Below are positions 1 to 5,448 of a DNA stretch of 12,680 nt, piece by piece. The notes under the pieces are model-generated. The model was given only the letters and a program-made list of their open reading frames with translations. It ran no database searches and was not told the origin of the DNA. Position 1 is the stretch's first letter, and each line of letters opens with the position of its first letter. The stretch is from Candidatus Omnitrophota bacterium (lineage in GTDB: Bacteria; Omnitrophota; Gorgyraeia; Duberdicusellales; 4484-171), in NCBI GenBank assembly GCA_030601015.1, contig JAUVUO010000016.1, positions 1-12,680 of the forward strand, given 5' to 3'. The translations under genes and the position numbers were made by a program.

Positions 1-1
1 A

Positions 2-118
2 GTAACAACGTTATTAATATTGTCCGGTTTTAATTGGGCTAGGTTTAAATTTTTATGTGGATGGTTTATATACTTAATCGAAAGGGGGGGAAAATTTGAA
101 AGTAATCAAAAAAAGTGA
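2..118 (+). CDS. C-terminal end of a gene entering from the left, probable membrane protein
   Basis: One frame is open from the window edge to a TGA at 116-118, giving 38 residues. The visible part is strongly hydrophobic and aromatic (a TLLILSGF stretch, then FKFLCGWFIYLI), which would suit a membrane segment, and it ends in a charged tail ERGGKFESNQKK. It overlaps the start of the next plus-strand gene by 23 bases, the usual tight phage packing. The start lies outside the window, so neither function nor full length can be judged. The open frame could be chance, since 38 codons is short for AT-rich DNA. Confidence 0.4.
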   Translation, partial: VTTLLILSGFNWARFKFLCGWFIYLIERGGKFESNQKK

Positions 119-275
119 ATTAAGAGAGTTAATAAAAACCAAAGGCCTCCGGGAAATAGGCAAAATTTACGGTGTAAGCTATGAACGGATCAGACAAATA
201 GCTGTCATGTGGGGGATTCCCCGGAGGGGTTGGAACAGAATAAAGTTAGTTGATGATGAAAAAAAAGGAGTTTAA
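96..275 (+). CDS. 59-aa helix-turn-helix DNA-binding protein
   Basis: The start is TTG at 96, preceded by a G-rich Shine-Dalgarno (AAAGGGGGGG, 81-90). The 59-residue product has a compact helix-turn-helix at about residues 8-46: a first helix ELRELIKTKG, then LREIGKIYGVS, then the recognition helix YERIRQIAVMWGIPRRG. The pattern resembles the sigma-region-4/resolvase type of HTH found in small phage regulators and in the DNA-binding tails of HNH proteins. The next gene starts 2 bases after the stop, so the two are probably co-transcribed. The likely role is transcriptional regulation or DNA binding; the target is unknown. Confidence 0.72.
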   Translation: MKVIKKSELRELIKTKGLREIGKIYGVSYERIRQIAVMWGIPRRGWNRIKLVDDEKKGV

Positions 276-277
276 TT

Positions 278-409
278 ATGGTAAAAGTATTTTTAATCGG
301 TCTAAAATATTGGCTTAAAAGTATTTTTATAATACGAGCAACAGGAGAAGATGTCGAAGAGTGTTCATTGGAGATTAAAAGAAAATTAGAGAAAGTTTAC
401 AAAATCTGA
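278..409 (+). CDS. 43-aa small protein of unknown function
   Basis: ATG at 278 is preceded by AAAAAAGGAG (261-270), a good ribosome binding site that lies inside the end of the upstream HTH gene, so the pair looks translationally coupled. The product has a hydrophobic, basic N-terminus (VKVFLIGLKYWLKSIFIIR) that could be an amphipathic or membrane-associated helix. An acidic-then-basic helical C-terminus (GEDVEECSLEIKRKLEKVYKI) follows. It is the last plus-strand gene before the convergent terminator. I do not recognise the family. Confidence 0.6.
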   Translation: MVKVFLIGLKYWLKSIFIIRATGEDVEECSLEIKRKLEKVYKI

Positions 410-424
410 ATATTATGTGTAGGC

Positions 425-473
425 AAAAAAAGGGCGGAGTAAAATCATTTAGAAATTACTCCGCTTTTTTTTA
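425..473. terminator. bidirectional intrinsic terminator between convergent operons
   Basis: A 9-bp stem GCGGAGTAA (434-442) / TTACTCCGC (456-464) with a 13-base loop is flanked by a run of A (425-431) on the left and a run of T (465-472) on the right. Read in either direction it forms a GC-containing hairpin followed by a U-tract. It closes the plus-strand genes ending at 409. For the leftward operon the hairpin begins directly after the stop codon of the gene at 471-857. Confidence 0.9.
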
Positions 474-857
474 TTTTATCTGCTTACCGGTAATCGTTAA
501 TGTTGGCTTTCGTTTTGGTTTAGTGGGATGTCTCATCTGTAATACTTTAAACTGCAAATTGTAGCCGGATTCATTTATTAGTTGCATGAGTAAGTCCCTA
601 ACCATAATTTGCGTACTAGCGCCGATTTCCGCGGGTATTATGAGCCGGTTTTCGAGTTGTAACTTGGCCAGATCCAAAGTCAGCCGGCCACAGAATTTTT
701 GCAATGTTACAATCTCTTTTCTTAGTTCTTTACCTTTTTCCCACAATTTATTTAATGCTTTGCCTCTTGCATCGAAACTAACATGAATCCTAGCACTTTC
801 TTTTTCTAATGCCTCGATCTTCATATTCATAAAATCTACTTCGTGTTGTGATACCAT
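471..857 (-). CDS. 128-aa coiled-coil protein of unknown function, last gene of the leftward operon
   Basis: The ATG at 857 follows a very strong Shine-Dalgarno (AAAGGAGG, spacing about 8). Residues from about 10 to 70 are charged and heptad-like (KIEALEKESARIHVS ... LRKEIVTLQKFCGRLTLDLAKLQLEN), predicting a coiled coil. A more hydrophobic middle (AEIGASTQIMVRDLLMQLI) and a basic tail (TKPKRKPTLTITGKQIK) follow. The gene ends in the convergent terminator. No catalytic motif is visible and I do not recognise the family. A structural or regulatory accessory role is possible but unsupported. Confidence 0.72.
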   Translation of the reverse strand: MVSQHEVDFMNMKIEALEKESARIHVSFDARGKALNKLWEKGKELRKEIVTLQKFCGRLTLDLAKLQLENRLIIPAEIGASTQIMVRDLLMQLINESGYNLQFKVLQMRHPTKPKRKPTLTITGKQIK

Positions 858-882
858 GGTTTAACCTCCTTTCTTATTTGAT

Positions 883-1365
883 TCATAGCTTGTATTTTCT
901 CCCACACTTGGGACATTTGTATTCTAAACCACATTGGGGACATCTCGGAGTATAATCTTGTACCGGTTGGTCCGGTTCCTTCTGAGTAGTCAAGTAATTA
1001 GTTATTATCTTGTTCCAGGTGATGTTTTTTCCTTCCGGCACATTGTTTAGGTCCGGATATTTCTTAACAAATTGTATTGCATACCATAAGATCCGGCTTG
1101 ACATATTCAAAGATTCTGCAAGACCTTGCACTATCTTTTCACCGTATACTTTGGCTCGTTCAAAGTTGTCGTGTTCTTCTAATATTCTCTTGCCTAGCTG
1201 ATGATACCCTTCTATCAAAGCCCACCGGGATTGATAGACTGCTTCGGTCATTATAGTCTGACAATCATCCACTAACGCTTGGAACCACCTTTCCGTTATC
1301 AGAGTCTTTGATTGATAATACTTCCCAACTCCTCTTTCTTCTCCTTCATTCTTGCTATCGTCCAT
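883..1365 (-). CDS. DUF1016_N-like DNA-binding domain with C-terminal zinc ribbon
   Basis: The 160-residue product starts at an ATG with a strong AAAGGAGG site, 67 bases inside the end of the upstream NinG-like gene. Residues about 45-125 (WALIEGYHQLGKRILEEH ... VYGEKIVQGLAESLNMSSRILWYAIQFVKKYPD) resemble the N-terminal winged-helix region of the DUF1016 (YhcG) family. There the domain precedes a PDDEXK nuclease, but no nuclease domain is present here. Instead the protein ends in two CxxC pairs (C142/C145 and C151/C154), a short rubredoxin-like zinc ribbon. The family link is my reading of the helical pattern. A DNA-binding accessory protein of phage recombination or regulation is the simplest inference. 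Confidence 0.72.
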   Translation of the reverse strand: MDDSKNEGEERGVGKYYQSKTLITERWFQALVDDCQTIMTEAVYQSRWALIEGYHQLGKRILEEHDNFERAKVYGEKIVQGLAESLNMSSRILWYAIQFVKKYPDLNNVPEGKNITWNKIITNYLTTQKEPDQPVQDYTPRCPQCGLEYKCPKCGRKYKL

Positions 1366-1781
1366 TTCTCTTTTCCTCCTTTGATCTTTAGTAAATTGTC
1401 ATACCACTCCCGGCCTCTTATTTCTATCATCTTACCTATGAATATGGTCCGGTCCTGGTGTGCTGAGTCTTTTCTCATGGTATGGCAACCTGCATCTATC
1501 GGGGTTCCGTTTGTTACTTCCCACCTTAAATTATAACTTTGCTTGCCCTCAACATGATGAGCATTAAGCCCTGGTACTACTCCCGGTTCACTTTCTATGT
1601 AGGGTTTACCGCACACCTCACAATAACAATACTCTCCGTCATATTTACCATATATTATTTTTATTGCTTTAGGCCATAATTTCTCAAGTTGATCGTAGAG
1701 TATCTGTTTTTCATCCTTATTCTTGCCCTTTTTCGGTAGCCAATCTTTTAAGTTCGCCCTAAATGCTACTATTTTAGCCAT
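1299..1781 (-). CDS. NinG/Rap-like HNH recombination nuclease
   Basis: This 160-residue protein has the layout of phage NinG (Rap)-type HNH proteins, which act on branched recombination intermediates. It has a basic N-terminus and a zinc pair CEVC (C54, C57). NAHHVEGK (H75, H76) follows, then LRWEVTNGTPID with N91, CH at 99-100 and the SAH motif (106-108), together forming a beta-beta-alpha metal site. A helical basic tail follows. The start ATG has GAGGT upstream and lies 2 bases beyond the MT-A70 stop. Its 3' end overlaps the next gene by 67 bases in another frame. A generic HNH endonuclease is the alternative. Position next to methylases and the initiator fits early DNA metabolism. Confidence 0.72.
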   Translation of the reverse strand: MAKIVAFRANLKDWLPKKGKNKDEKQILYDQLEKLWPKAIKIIYGKYDGEYCYCEVCGKPYIESEPGVVPGLNAHHVEGKQSYNLRWEVTNGTPIDAGCHTMRKDSAHQDRTIFIGKMIEIRGREWYDNLLKIKGGKEKWTIARMKEKKEELGSIINQRL

Positions 1782-1783
1782 TT

Positions 1784-2356
1784 TTATACCTCATTCCCCC
1801 AAACATCCCAACCTTTATAACTCTCATCTTCAAAGAGCAAGTCTTTAGGTGGTCGGGCAAATAGTTCTATTCGCGGTAGGTCGCCACAAAGTTGAACGAT
1901 TTTATCTCTGACAATATAAGGTTTTTTTGAATGTTCTCCTTTGGGATACATTAATACACTCGAAATTGAATTATTTACTACAATAGGCTTTCCTTTCACT
2001 CCGATTAAATATACTTCACAATTAGATTTGGTATAGTAACCTATTCCAAAAAATGGTTCACCATTATTTTTATTCGTTTTAATCCAGCTAAAACCGAGTG
2101 TTTTATATTCAAAATTCCATGCCTTTATTACTTCTAATGCTTCTGATAAATTTGGGAATGTAGCCCATAAAAATAGCATACAATTTTTATCAGCAATGCT
2201 ATCTACTGGAATCTTTTTAATATCTTGCAAATCCATAACATTATAATGAACCATCGCTCCCCCACAAAACCTCGTATGTTTATTTCTCCTATCGTTATAT
2301 CTCCACGGTGGGTCAGCATATATTATTTGATATTTTTTATTTGGGAATGGTATCAT
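1784..2356 (-). CDS. MT-A70 family adenine N6-methyltransferase
   Basis: This 190-residue protein is the size of phage MT-A70 methylases, which transfer a methyl group from SAM to N6 of adenine, here presumably in DNA. The catalytic DPPW lies at residues 15-18 within YADPPWRY. Further family hallmarks are LFLWATFP in the middle, the block GIGYYTKSNCEVYLIGVKGKP, EHSKKP, and the C-terminal PRIELFARPP with GWDVWGNEV at the end. All expected motifs are intact. The start overlaps the upstream HTH gene by 20 bases and has GGGAAG as ribosome binding site. The probable role is protection from host restriction or marking of phage DNA; the target site cannot be read from sequence. Confidence 0.93.
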   Translation of the reverse strand: MIPFPNKKYQIIYADPPWRYNDRRNKHTRFCGGAMVHYNVMDLQDIKKIPVDSIADKNCMLFLWATFPNLSEALEVIKAWNFEYKTLGFSWIKTNKNNGEPFFGIGYYTKSNCEVYLIGVKGKPIVVNNSISSVLMYPKGEHSKKPYIVRDKIVQLCGDLPRIELFARPPKDLLFEDESYKGWDVWGNEV

Positions 2357-2543
2357 TTTTCTTCCCTTTCATTAATTTTTGAATCTTTATTACATCACTC
2401 CCCCGGACATACCAATAACCAAACATTTTTTTACCTATTGTCGTTTTCCTCTCGAGCAAAGTTATTATATCTTCTTCTTTTCTCAATATATATTTTGATA
2501 CTTGCCTGGGAGTATATATTTTATGTAAGTGTAGTTTTTTCAT
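2337..2543 (-). CDS. 68-aa MerR/excisionase-type helix-turn-helix protein
   Basis: The start is placed at the ATG at 2543 because GGAGAAGG lies just upstream of it; an in-frame ATG 45 bases earlier has no such site. The product (KKLHLHKIYTPRQVSKYILRK ... WYVRGSDVIKIQKLMKG) carries an HTH_17-like winged helix: YTPRQVSKYI is the first turn, and YWYVRGSDVIKI resembles the wing plus the following helix seen in excisionases. It overlaps its upstream neighbour by 23 bases and MT-A70 by 20, so it is part of a coupled string. It could be an excisionase/recombination directionality factor or a small regulator. No integrase is visible in the window to decide this. Confidence 0.72.
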   Translation of the reverse strand: MKKLHLHKIYTPRQVSKYILRKEEDIITLLERKTTIGKKMFGYWYVRGSDVIKIQKLMKGKKNDTIPK

Positions 2544-2754
2544 GTTTTCCTTCTCCTTTCCAATTCTCCGGATTAAATCTTTCAGCATCTTTACAACATA
2601 TAATTAATATTGGCTTTTCTTTCCACCCCTCAGGCGGGAATAATTTACATACTATAGTATTCTCACTTTCTACAGTCTTTTCTGTCCAACCCATTTTTAG
2701 ATACAACGGTCGCATCCTATGATACCAAATTTGTCCGTATGTTTGTCTTTTCAT
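2521..2754 (-). CDS. 77-aa small protein of unknown function
   Basis: The start is taken at ATG 2754, which has AGAAGG a few bases upstream; the longer frame start at 2808 lies deep inside the preceding gene and lacks a site. The product begins KRQTYGQIWYHRMRPLYLKMGWTEK and contains PPEGWKEKPILIICCKDAERFNPENW. It is rich in aromatic residues and basic, with a possible beta core and no zinc pairs. It overlaps the upstream gene by 38 bases and the downstream HTH gene by 23, all in different frames. The family is not recognised. Confidence 0.6.
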   Translation of the reverse strand: MKRQTYGQIWYHRMRPLYLKMGWTEKTVESENTIVCKLFPPEGWKEKPILIICCKDAERFNPENWKGEGKHEKTTLT

Positions 2755-2953
2755 ATTGACCCTTCTTATCCTTGATAATGACTTGAACTTTCTCACTACA
2801 AATATCAAAGTTACTAAAAGTAGGTTTTATATTTCTTCTTCTTTCATCTTCAAAATATTTTCCAAGTAAATACTTCGCTTTAACTAATCTACGAAATAAT
2901 TCTCTTTCATTTGTCGCTTCAATGTTAATAGTTATCTCTTTTATCATTATCAT
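2717..2953 (-). CDS. 78-aa small protein of unknown function, coupled to the 37-aa membrane protein
   Basis: The ATG at 2953 has a perfectly placed GGAGG (spacing 4) and overlaps the stop of the upstream 37-aa membrane protein as ATGA, so translation is probably coupled. A longer frame begins at 3022 but would replace that upstream gene. The product (IMIKEITINIEATNERELFRRLVKAKYLLG, then charged residues and FDICSEKVQVIIKDKKG) alternates beta and alpha elements like a small ferredoxin-like fold. No function is recognisable. Confidence 0.6.
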   Translation of the reverse strand: MIMIKEITINIEATNERELFRRLVKAKYLLGKYFEDERRRNIKPTFSNFDICSEKVQVIIKDKKGQYEKTNIRTNLVS

Positions 2954-3063
2954 ATTACCTCCGATACTTTGAGTATAAAGCAAATCACCATCACAATTAA
3001 CACCACAAAAAGCGCCCACCAACCTAATTCGTTATTTTTTCTTTTACCCCATTTAATTTTCAT
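2950..3063 (-). CDS. 37-aa single-pass membrane microprotein
   Basis: An ATG at 3063 follows a clean GGAGGAAATCAA ribosome binding site. The 37 residues start with a strongly basic segment (KIKWGKRKNNE). A hydrophobic stretch of about 19 residues (WWALFVVLIVMVICFIL) and a short tail KVSEVI follow. The positive-inside rule predicts a cytoplasmic N-terminus. Its stop overlaps the next start codon as ATGA. Phage microproteins of this type can be superinfection-exclusion or host-membrane effectors, but nothing here identifies which. The combination of strong site, clear segment and coupling makes a real gene likely. Confidence 0.65.
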   Translation of the reverse strand: MKIKWGKRKNNELGWWALFVVLIVMVICFILKVSEVI

Positions 3064-3075
3064 TTGATTTCCTCC

Positions 3076-3414
3076 TTATCCTATAATCGAACGGCTTATT
3101 ATATTTGTTATCAACCTTTGGTCCTCAGTAGTATGTTCAAACTCACAATGTTTCATATATTTATTGTTTATCCTTGTATTTTCTTTCATTATAGCTCTCA
3201 ATTCCAGACTAAAATTTCTTTTTTGTCTCTTCATTTTCTTTACCCTTATCTGATATGGCTTTCTTTTTACTTCTACTCCCCATTTTTTAAGGTGTCGGCA
3301 TATAGAGGTCGACACTACATTATATTTTTTAGCAATATCCATCGTTGGAACGTTATCGTTATACATTTTGATTATAATATTTTTGTCTTTTCTGATCTTA
3401 TGTAATGTTCTCAT
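3076..3414 (-). CDS. 112-aa helix-turn-helix protein (resolvase/transposase-type HTH)
   Basis: The start ATG at 3414 follows GGAGGGATGA and immediately abuts the upstream gene. Residues about 8-46 form a clear HTH: IRKDKNIIIKMYNDNVPTMDIAKKYNVVSTSICRHLKKWGVE, matching the 'regular spacing of polar helix - TxxIAKxxxVSxxxIxRxLKxxG' pattern of resolvase-type HTH domains. A basic middle (KRKPYQIRVKKMKRQKR) and a helical tail (LELRAIMKENTRINNKYM) follow. No endonuclease motif accompanies it. It is likely a DNA-binding regulator or accessory factor, similar in type to the 59-aa HTH protein at 96-275, though not a copy. Confidence 0.75.
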   Translation of the reverse strand: MRTLHKIRKDKNIIIKMYNDNVPTMDIAKKYNVVSTSICRHLKKWGVEVKRKPYQIRVKKMKRQKRNFSLELRAIMKENTRINNKYMKHCEFEHTTEDQRLITNIISRSIIG

Positions 3415-3819
3415 TCATCCCTCCAATTTTAATCTAAAATCATTAATCCTCTTATCTAATTTCTCATGAGCTTTTAAATCGCTTTCGGGTATGTGTTCCT
3501 TGTAAGCCTCTAATCTCCATAAGTTATCTTTATTTTCCCTCATTATTCTGTCTTTATCCTGGTAATATCCCATTACCTCCGGATGATCTTCATAATACTC
3601 CTTAGGTAGTCTATTTTTTTTAGAATAGGATAACCCCTCATAATCAACCACTTCCAACGGTCTGGTAGGAATAGATTTAAAATAAATATCATCTAACGTT
3701 TTCACTCCCCAATAAGCACATTGCATGAGAAACTCATCTAAAGTTATCTCTTTTGTCCTTAATTGTCTGATCAGCATATTAGCTATATGAGAATATTGAC
3801 CTTGTAATGTTATGTCCAT
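3415..3819 (-). CDS. 134-aa protein of unknown function
   Basis: ATG 3819 has GGAGTATAGAA upstream and follows the zinc-knuckle gene by 2 bases. The protein is soluble, mixed-charge and largely helical. An N-terminal helix pair (LQGQYSHIANMLIRQLRTKEITLDEFLMQ) is followed by a tyrosine-rich middle (VVDYEGLSYSKKNRLPKEYYEDHPEVMGYYQDKD), and it ends in a charged helix (LKAHEKLDKRINDFRLKLEG). No metal-binding or catalytic motif is visible. Placement among initiator and zinc-knuckle genes suggests an early accessory role only. Confidence 0.68.
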   Translation of the reverse strand: MDITLQGQYSHIANMLIRQLRTKEITLDEFLMQCAYWGVKTLDDIYFKSIPTRPLEVVDYEGLSYSKKNRLPKEYYEDHPEVMGYYQDKDRIMRENKDNLWRLEAYKEHIPESDLKAHEKLDKRINDFRLKLEG

Positions 3820-3821
3820 TT

Positions 3822-4031
3822 CTATACTCCAAATACGTCATCCTGGCATTTCTGGCATAATCCGGATATACCGTATTCTTTTCTTGAGAGATCGTCTCTA
3901 AAATCTTCCATCCTAACTACGTTGTGGCAAAATACACAGATATTCTGTTCTTCACATTTTGTTTTTGATTTCCCAAAACTTTTTTCACTAAAATTATCAA
4001 GAAATTTTTTTACTTCTTTACTCTTTCCCAT
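3822..4031 (-). CDS. 69-aa phage zinc-knuckle protein
   Basis: The start has AAAAAAGGAGT upstream. After a basic, low-complexity N-terminus (GKSKEVKKFLDNFSEKSFGKSKTK) the protein forms a two-pair zinc site: CVFC (C32, C35) and CQKC (C59, C62). Between them lies RMEDFRDDLSRKEYGISGLCQKCQDDVF. From memory this core (F+DDLS+KEY.ISGLCQ.CQD..F) recurs in many small phage proteins of unknown function, so the family is recognisable but not its job. It is followed 2 bases later by the next gene. Confidence 0.82.
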   Translation of the reverse strand: MGKSKEVKKFLDNFSEKSFGKSKTKCEEQNICVFCHNVVRMEDFRDDLSRKEYGISGLCQKCQDDVFGV

Positions 4032-4036
4032 TTTTT

Positions 4037-4258
4037 TTACTCCTTTTTTATTTTATCTCCTAAATAATTTATTCCCCAAGCTATTGTTTTGATAATGTCC
4101 CCATCTTCCAAATGGCTTGAAGGATAAAAGAATACACTACAAGCATCGCTTTTCATACATACCTTACAGATATAGGCTTTTTTACCTTCCATTTCAATTT
4201 TTTTACAATTAGTCATATATCCACAGTTGTAGCATTCGGTTTTTTTATACAACCCCAT
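4037..4258 (-). CDS. 73-aa cysteine-rich zinc-binding protein
   Basis: The start has AAAAAAGGAGT upstream. Six cysteines are arranged as CYNC (C9, C12), C18, CKVC (C31, C34) and C40, enough for one zinc ribbon plus a spare pair. The N-terminal half is thus a zinc ribbon. The C-terminal half (FFYPSSHLEDGDIIKTIAWGINYLGDKIKKE) is a short helix region. It sits directly after the replication initiator (5 bases) and before another zinc-knuckle protein. Nucleic-acid binding is plausible, but the family is not identified. Confidence 0.75.
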   Translation of the reverse strand: MGLYKKTECYNCGYMTNCKKIEMEGKKAYICKVCMKSDACSVFFYPSSHLEDGDIIKTIAWGINYLGDKIKKE

Positions 4259-4263
4259 ATAGG

Positions 4264-4998
4264 TTACTCCTTTTTTAAATATTTGGAAAATTTATCGGGT
4301 CTCTTCTTGGTAATATAATTCTCAAACTTCGTTTTATTGAATAAAGTAGAAGGCCGGAGAAATTCAAACATTTCCTCATCATTTAACCAATCTTTTAATT
4401 TTATGTCTATTACATCTATACAATCTTTTACCGTCCGGCCTTCGTTAAACCTGGCACGTAAGTAACTCACAGCTTTTTTAGGATCGATTGGTTTCTGTCC
4501 CGGTTCGTTTCTTCCTGTTTTTTCATTTAAGTAATCAATGATTAAAGCACACCTACCCGATAGAGTATCTTTCTTTTCATTCTTAACATTATTATCATTC
4601 TTGTATTTACTGTCGCTTTTGTTTCGCTTTTGTTTCGCTTTTGTTTCGCCACTCCTGTCGCTTTTGCTGTCGCTTTTGTAACTTTCTAAACTCTGGAAAA
4701 CATTATAATTTAATATCTTAACGGTGAAACCCCCTGTCGCTTTTGCTGTCGCTATCATTGTCGCCGATTTTAGCCATCTTATACAATGGTCAACTTCGTT
4801 TTTTGTGGCCTTAGTTTTTTCCATTATCCATTCATATTTTAGAAAACAACTACCTCTTTTAAATTGCCTATCGTCACTATGATTTGCTTCATTGATCAGG
4901 TAAAACCATATCTTAAACCATTTGTCCGGTTTATTGAAAAATATGTCGCTATTTATTGTTTGTCTAGCCCAGAGGGTAGCTCCACCGTTAATCTTCAT
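4264..4998 (-). CDS. phage replication initiator / replisome organizer (DnaD-like, Phg_2220_C C-terminus)
   Basis: This 244-residue protein has the layout of phage replisome organizers. An N-terminal winged helix (about 5-105; WFKIWFYLINEANH, KYEWIMEKTKATKNEVDHCIRWLKSA) is followed by a charged linker (about 107-145) and a C-terminal conserved domain (about 150-230). The latter has IIDYLNEKTGRN, YLRARFNEGRTVKDCIDVIDIKLKDWLND and FLRPSTLFNKTKFENYI, the signature of Phg_2220_C. Such proteins bind origin repeats in their own gene and load the host helicase. Fitting this, repeated 11-12-mers lie in the part of the gene encoding residues about 80-130. No helicase or loader is in the window, so host proteins are probably recruited. 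The start has only a weak site (AGGT). Confidence 0.88.
   Translation of the reverse strand: MKINGGATLWARQTINSDIFFNKPDKWFKIWFYLINEANHSDDRQFKRGSCFLKYEWIMEKTKATKNEVDHCIRWLKSATMIATAKATGGFTVKILNYNVFQSLESYKSDSKSDRSGETKAKQKRNKSDSKYKNDNNVKNEKKDTLSGRCALIIDYLNEKTGRNEPGQKPIDPKKAVSYLRARFNEGRTVKDCIDVIDIKLKDWLNDEEMFEFLRPSTLFNKTKFENYITKKRPDKFSKYLKKE
4611..4765. repeat. iteron-like direct repeats inside the initiator gene, candidate replication origin
   Basis: On the plus strand the unit TGTCGCTTTTG or TTTCGCTTTTG occurs at 4611-4621, 4622-4632, 4633-4643, a partial at 4644-4650, then 4656-4666, 4668-4678 and 4735-4745. Degenerate copies follow at 4747-4757 and 4759-4765, and an outlier at 4944-4954. The first four are tandem at exactly 11 bp and the next pair is offset by 12 bp, near one helical turn. 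An AT-rich stretch lies between the clusters (4679-4730). Iterons inside the initiator gene are how lambda and many other phages mark their origin. The encoded residues (KSDSKSD..., TAKATGG) are a disordered linker, so the repeat is free to be kept for DNA function. Confidence 0.7.
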
Positions 4999-5006
4999 TT
5001 AATGAC

Positions 5007-5342
5007 CTACTTTTGTTCAGTTTTTGTAGCCCAACCCAATCTATTAAGTTTATCTATAATTTTTATTACTTTATCGGTAGCAACTCTTAAATCTGATAAG
5101 TGCATTTCAAACCAACCTCTAGGCGTTTGCCCACTTTTAGATTCTTCAGGTATCGGTTTTTCCAATGGATTTAAGAGTCTTTTGTTTATATTCTCTGCTA
5201 AACTTTCGATAGATCTTAGACCTTCAATTAATTCCCTTGTAGAGTTATCTATTTTGATTACCAAACTTTTTTGTTGTGGACTTAAACTTTCACTTTGTGT
5301 AAGCCCTACACTTTCTTCTCTCCTTACAAATCCTTTTTCCAT
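5007..5342 (-). CDS. 111-aa helical protein of unknown function
   Basis: The start has AAAGGAGA upstream and the gene ends 8 bases before the initiator start. The N-terminal third is polar and serine/glutamine-rich (VGLTQSESLSPQQKS). The rest is helical (KIDNSTRELIEGLRSIESLAENINKRLL and MHLSDLRVATDKVIKIIDKLNRLGW) with a short proline-rich break PLEKPIPEESKSG between. Its place immediately upstream of the initiator suggests a helper in replication, but no motif supports a definite role. The family is not recognised. Confidence 0.65.
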   Translation of the reverse strand: MEKGFVRREESVGLTQSESLSPQQKSLVIKIDNSTRELIEGLRSIESLAENINKRLLNPLEKPIPEESKSGQTPRGWFEMHLSDLRVATDKVIKIIDKLNRLGWATKTEQK

Positions 5343-5369
5343 TTTTCAAATCTCCTTTCTAATCTTTTT

Positions 5370-5399
5370 GGGGGCAGGAACAAAGCCAAACCTGCCCCC
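5370..5399. other. 9-bp GC hairpin without a U-tract upstream of the 111-aa gene
   Basis: GGGGGCAGG (5370-5378) and CCTGCCCCC (5391-5399) form a perfect 9-bp stem with a 12-base loop in the gap between the DUF5131 gene and the gene at 5007-5342. In leftward transcripts the stem is followed by AAAAAG, not a run of U, so it is unlikely to be a simple terminator. It lies about 15 bases upstream of the ribosome binding site, where it could affect mRNA processing, stability or translation of the downstream gene. Confidence 0.6.
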
Positions 5400-5407
5400 T
5401 CCGTAAA

Positions 5408-5443
5408 TCACATGATAACCGGGTAGTTAGCCCGCAATAACAT
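5408..5443 (-). other. possible 11-codon leader ORF with a near-perfect ribosome binding site
   Basis: GGGGAGGTGATAATTATG places a near-ideal Shine-Dalgarno before an ATG at 5443 that opens only 11 codons (MLLRANYPVIM) before TGA. The site overlaps the end of the DUF5131 gene. A small inverted repeat (CGGG 5420-5423 / CCCG 5431-5434) lies inside the ORF, and the 9-bp GC hairpin follows it. This is the layout of a translated leader, but the peptide is too short to prove. The site may instead be a relic of a lost start. Confidence 0.3.
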
Positions 5444-5448
5444 AATTA

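Noticed and set aside
2225..2722. 165-codon open frame on the plus strand, and similar long plus frames at 4864-5406 and 11835-12314
   Set aside because: They lie opposite well-supported minus-strand genes, lack ribosome sites and have low-complexity Ser/Phe/Leu composition, as expected for antisense of AT-rich genes.
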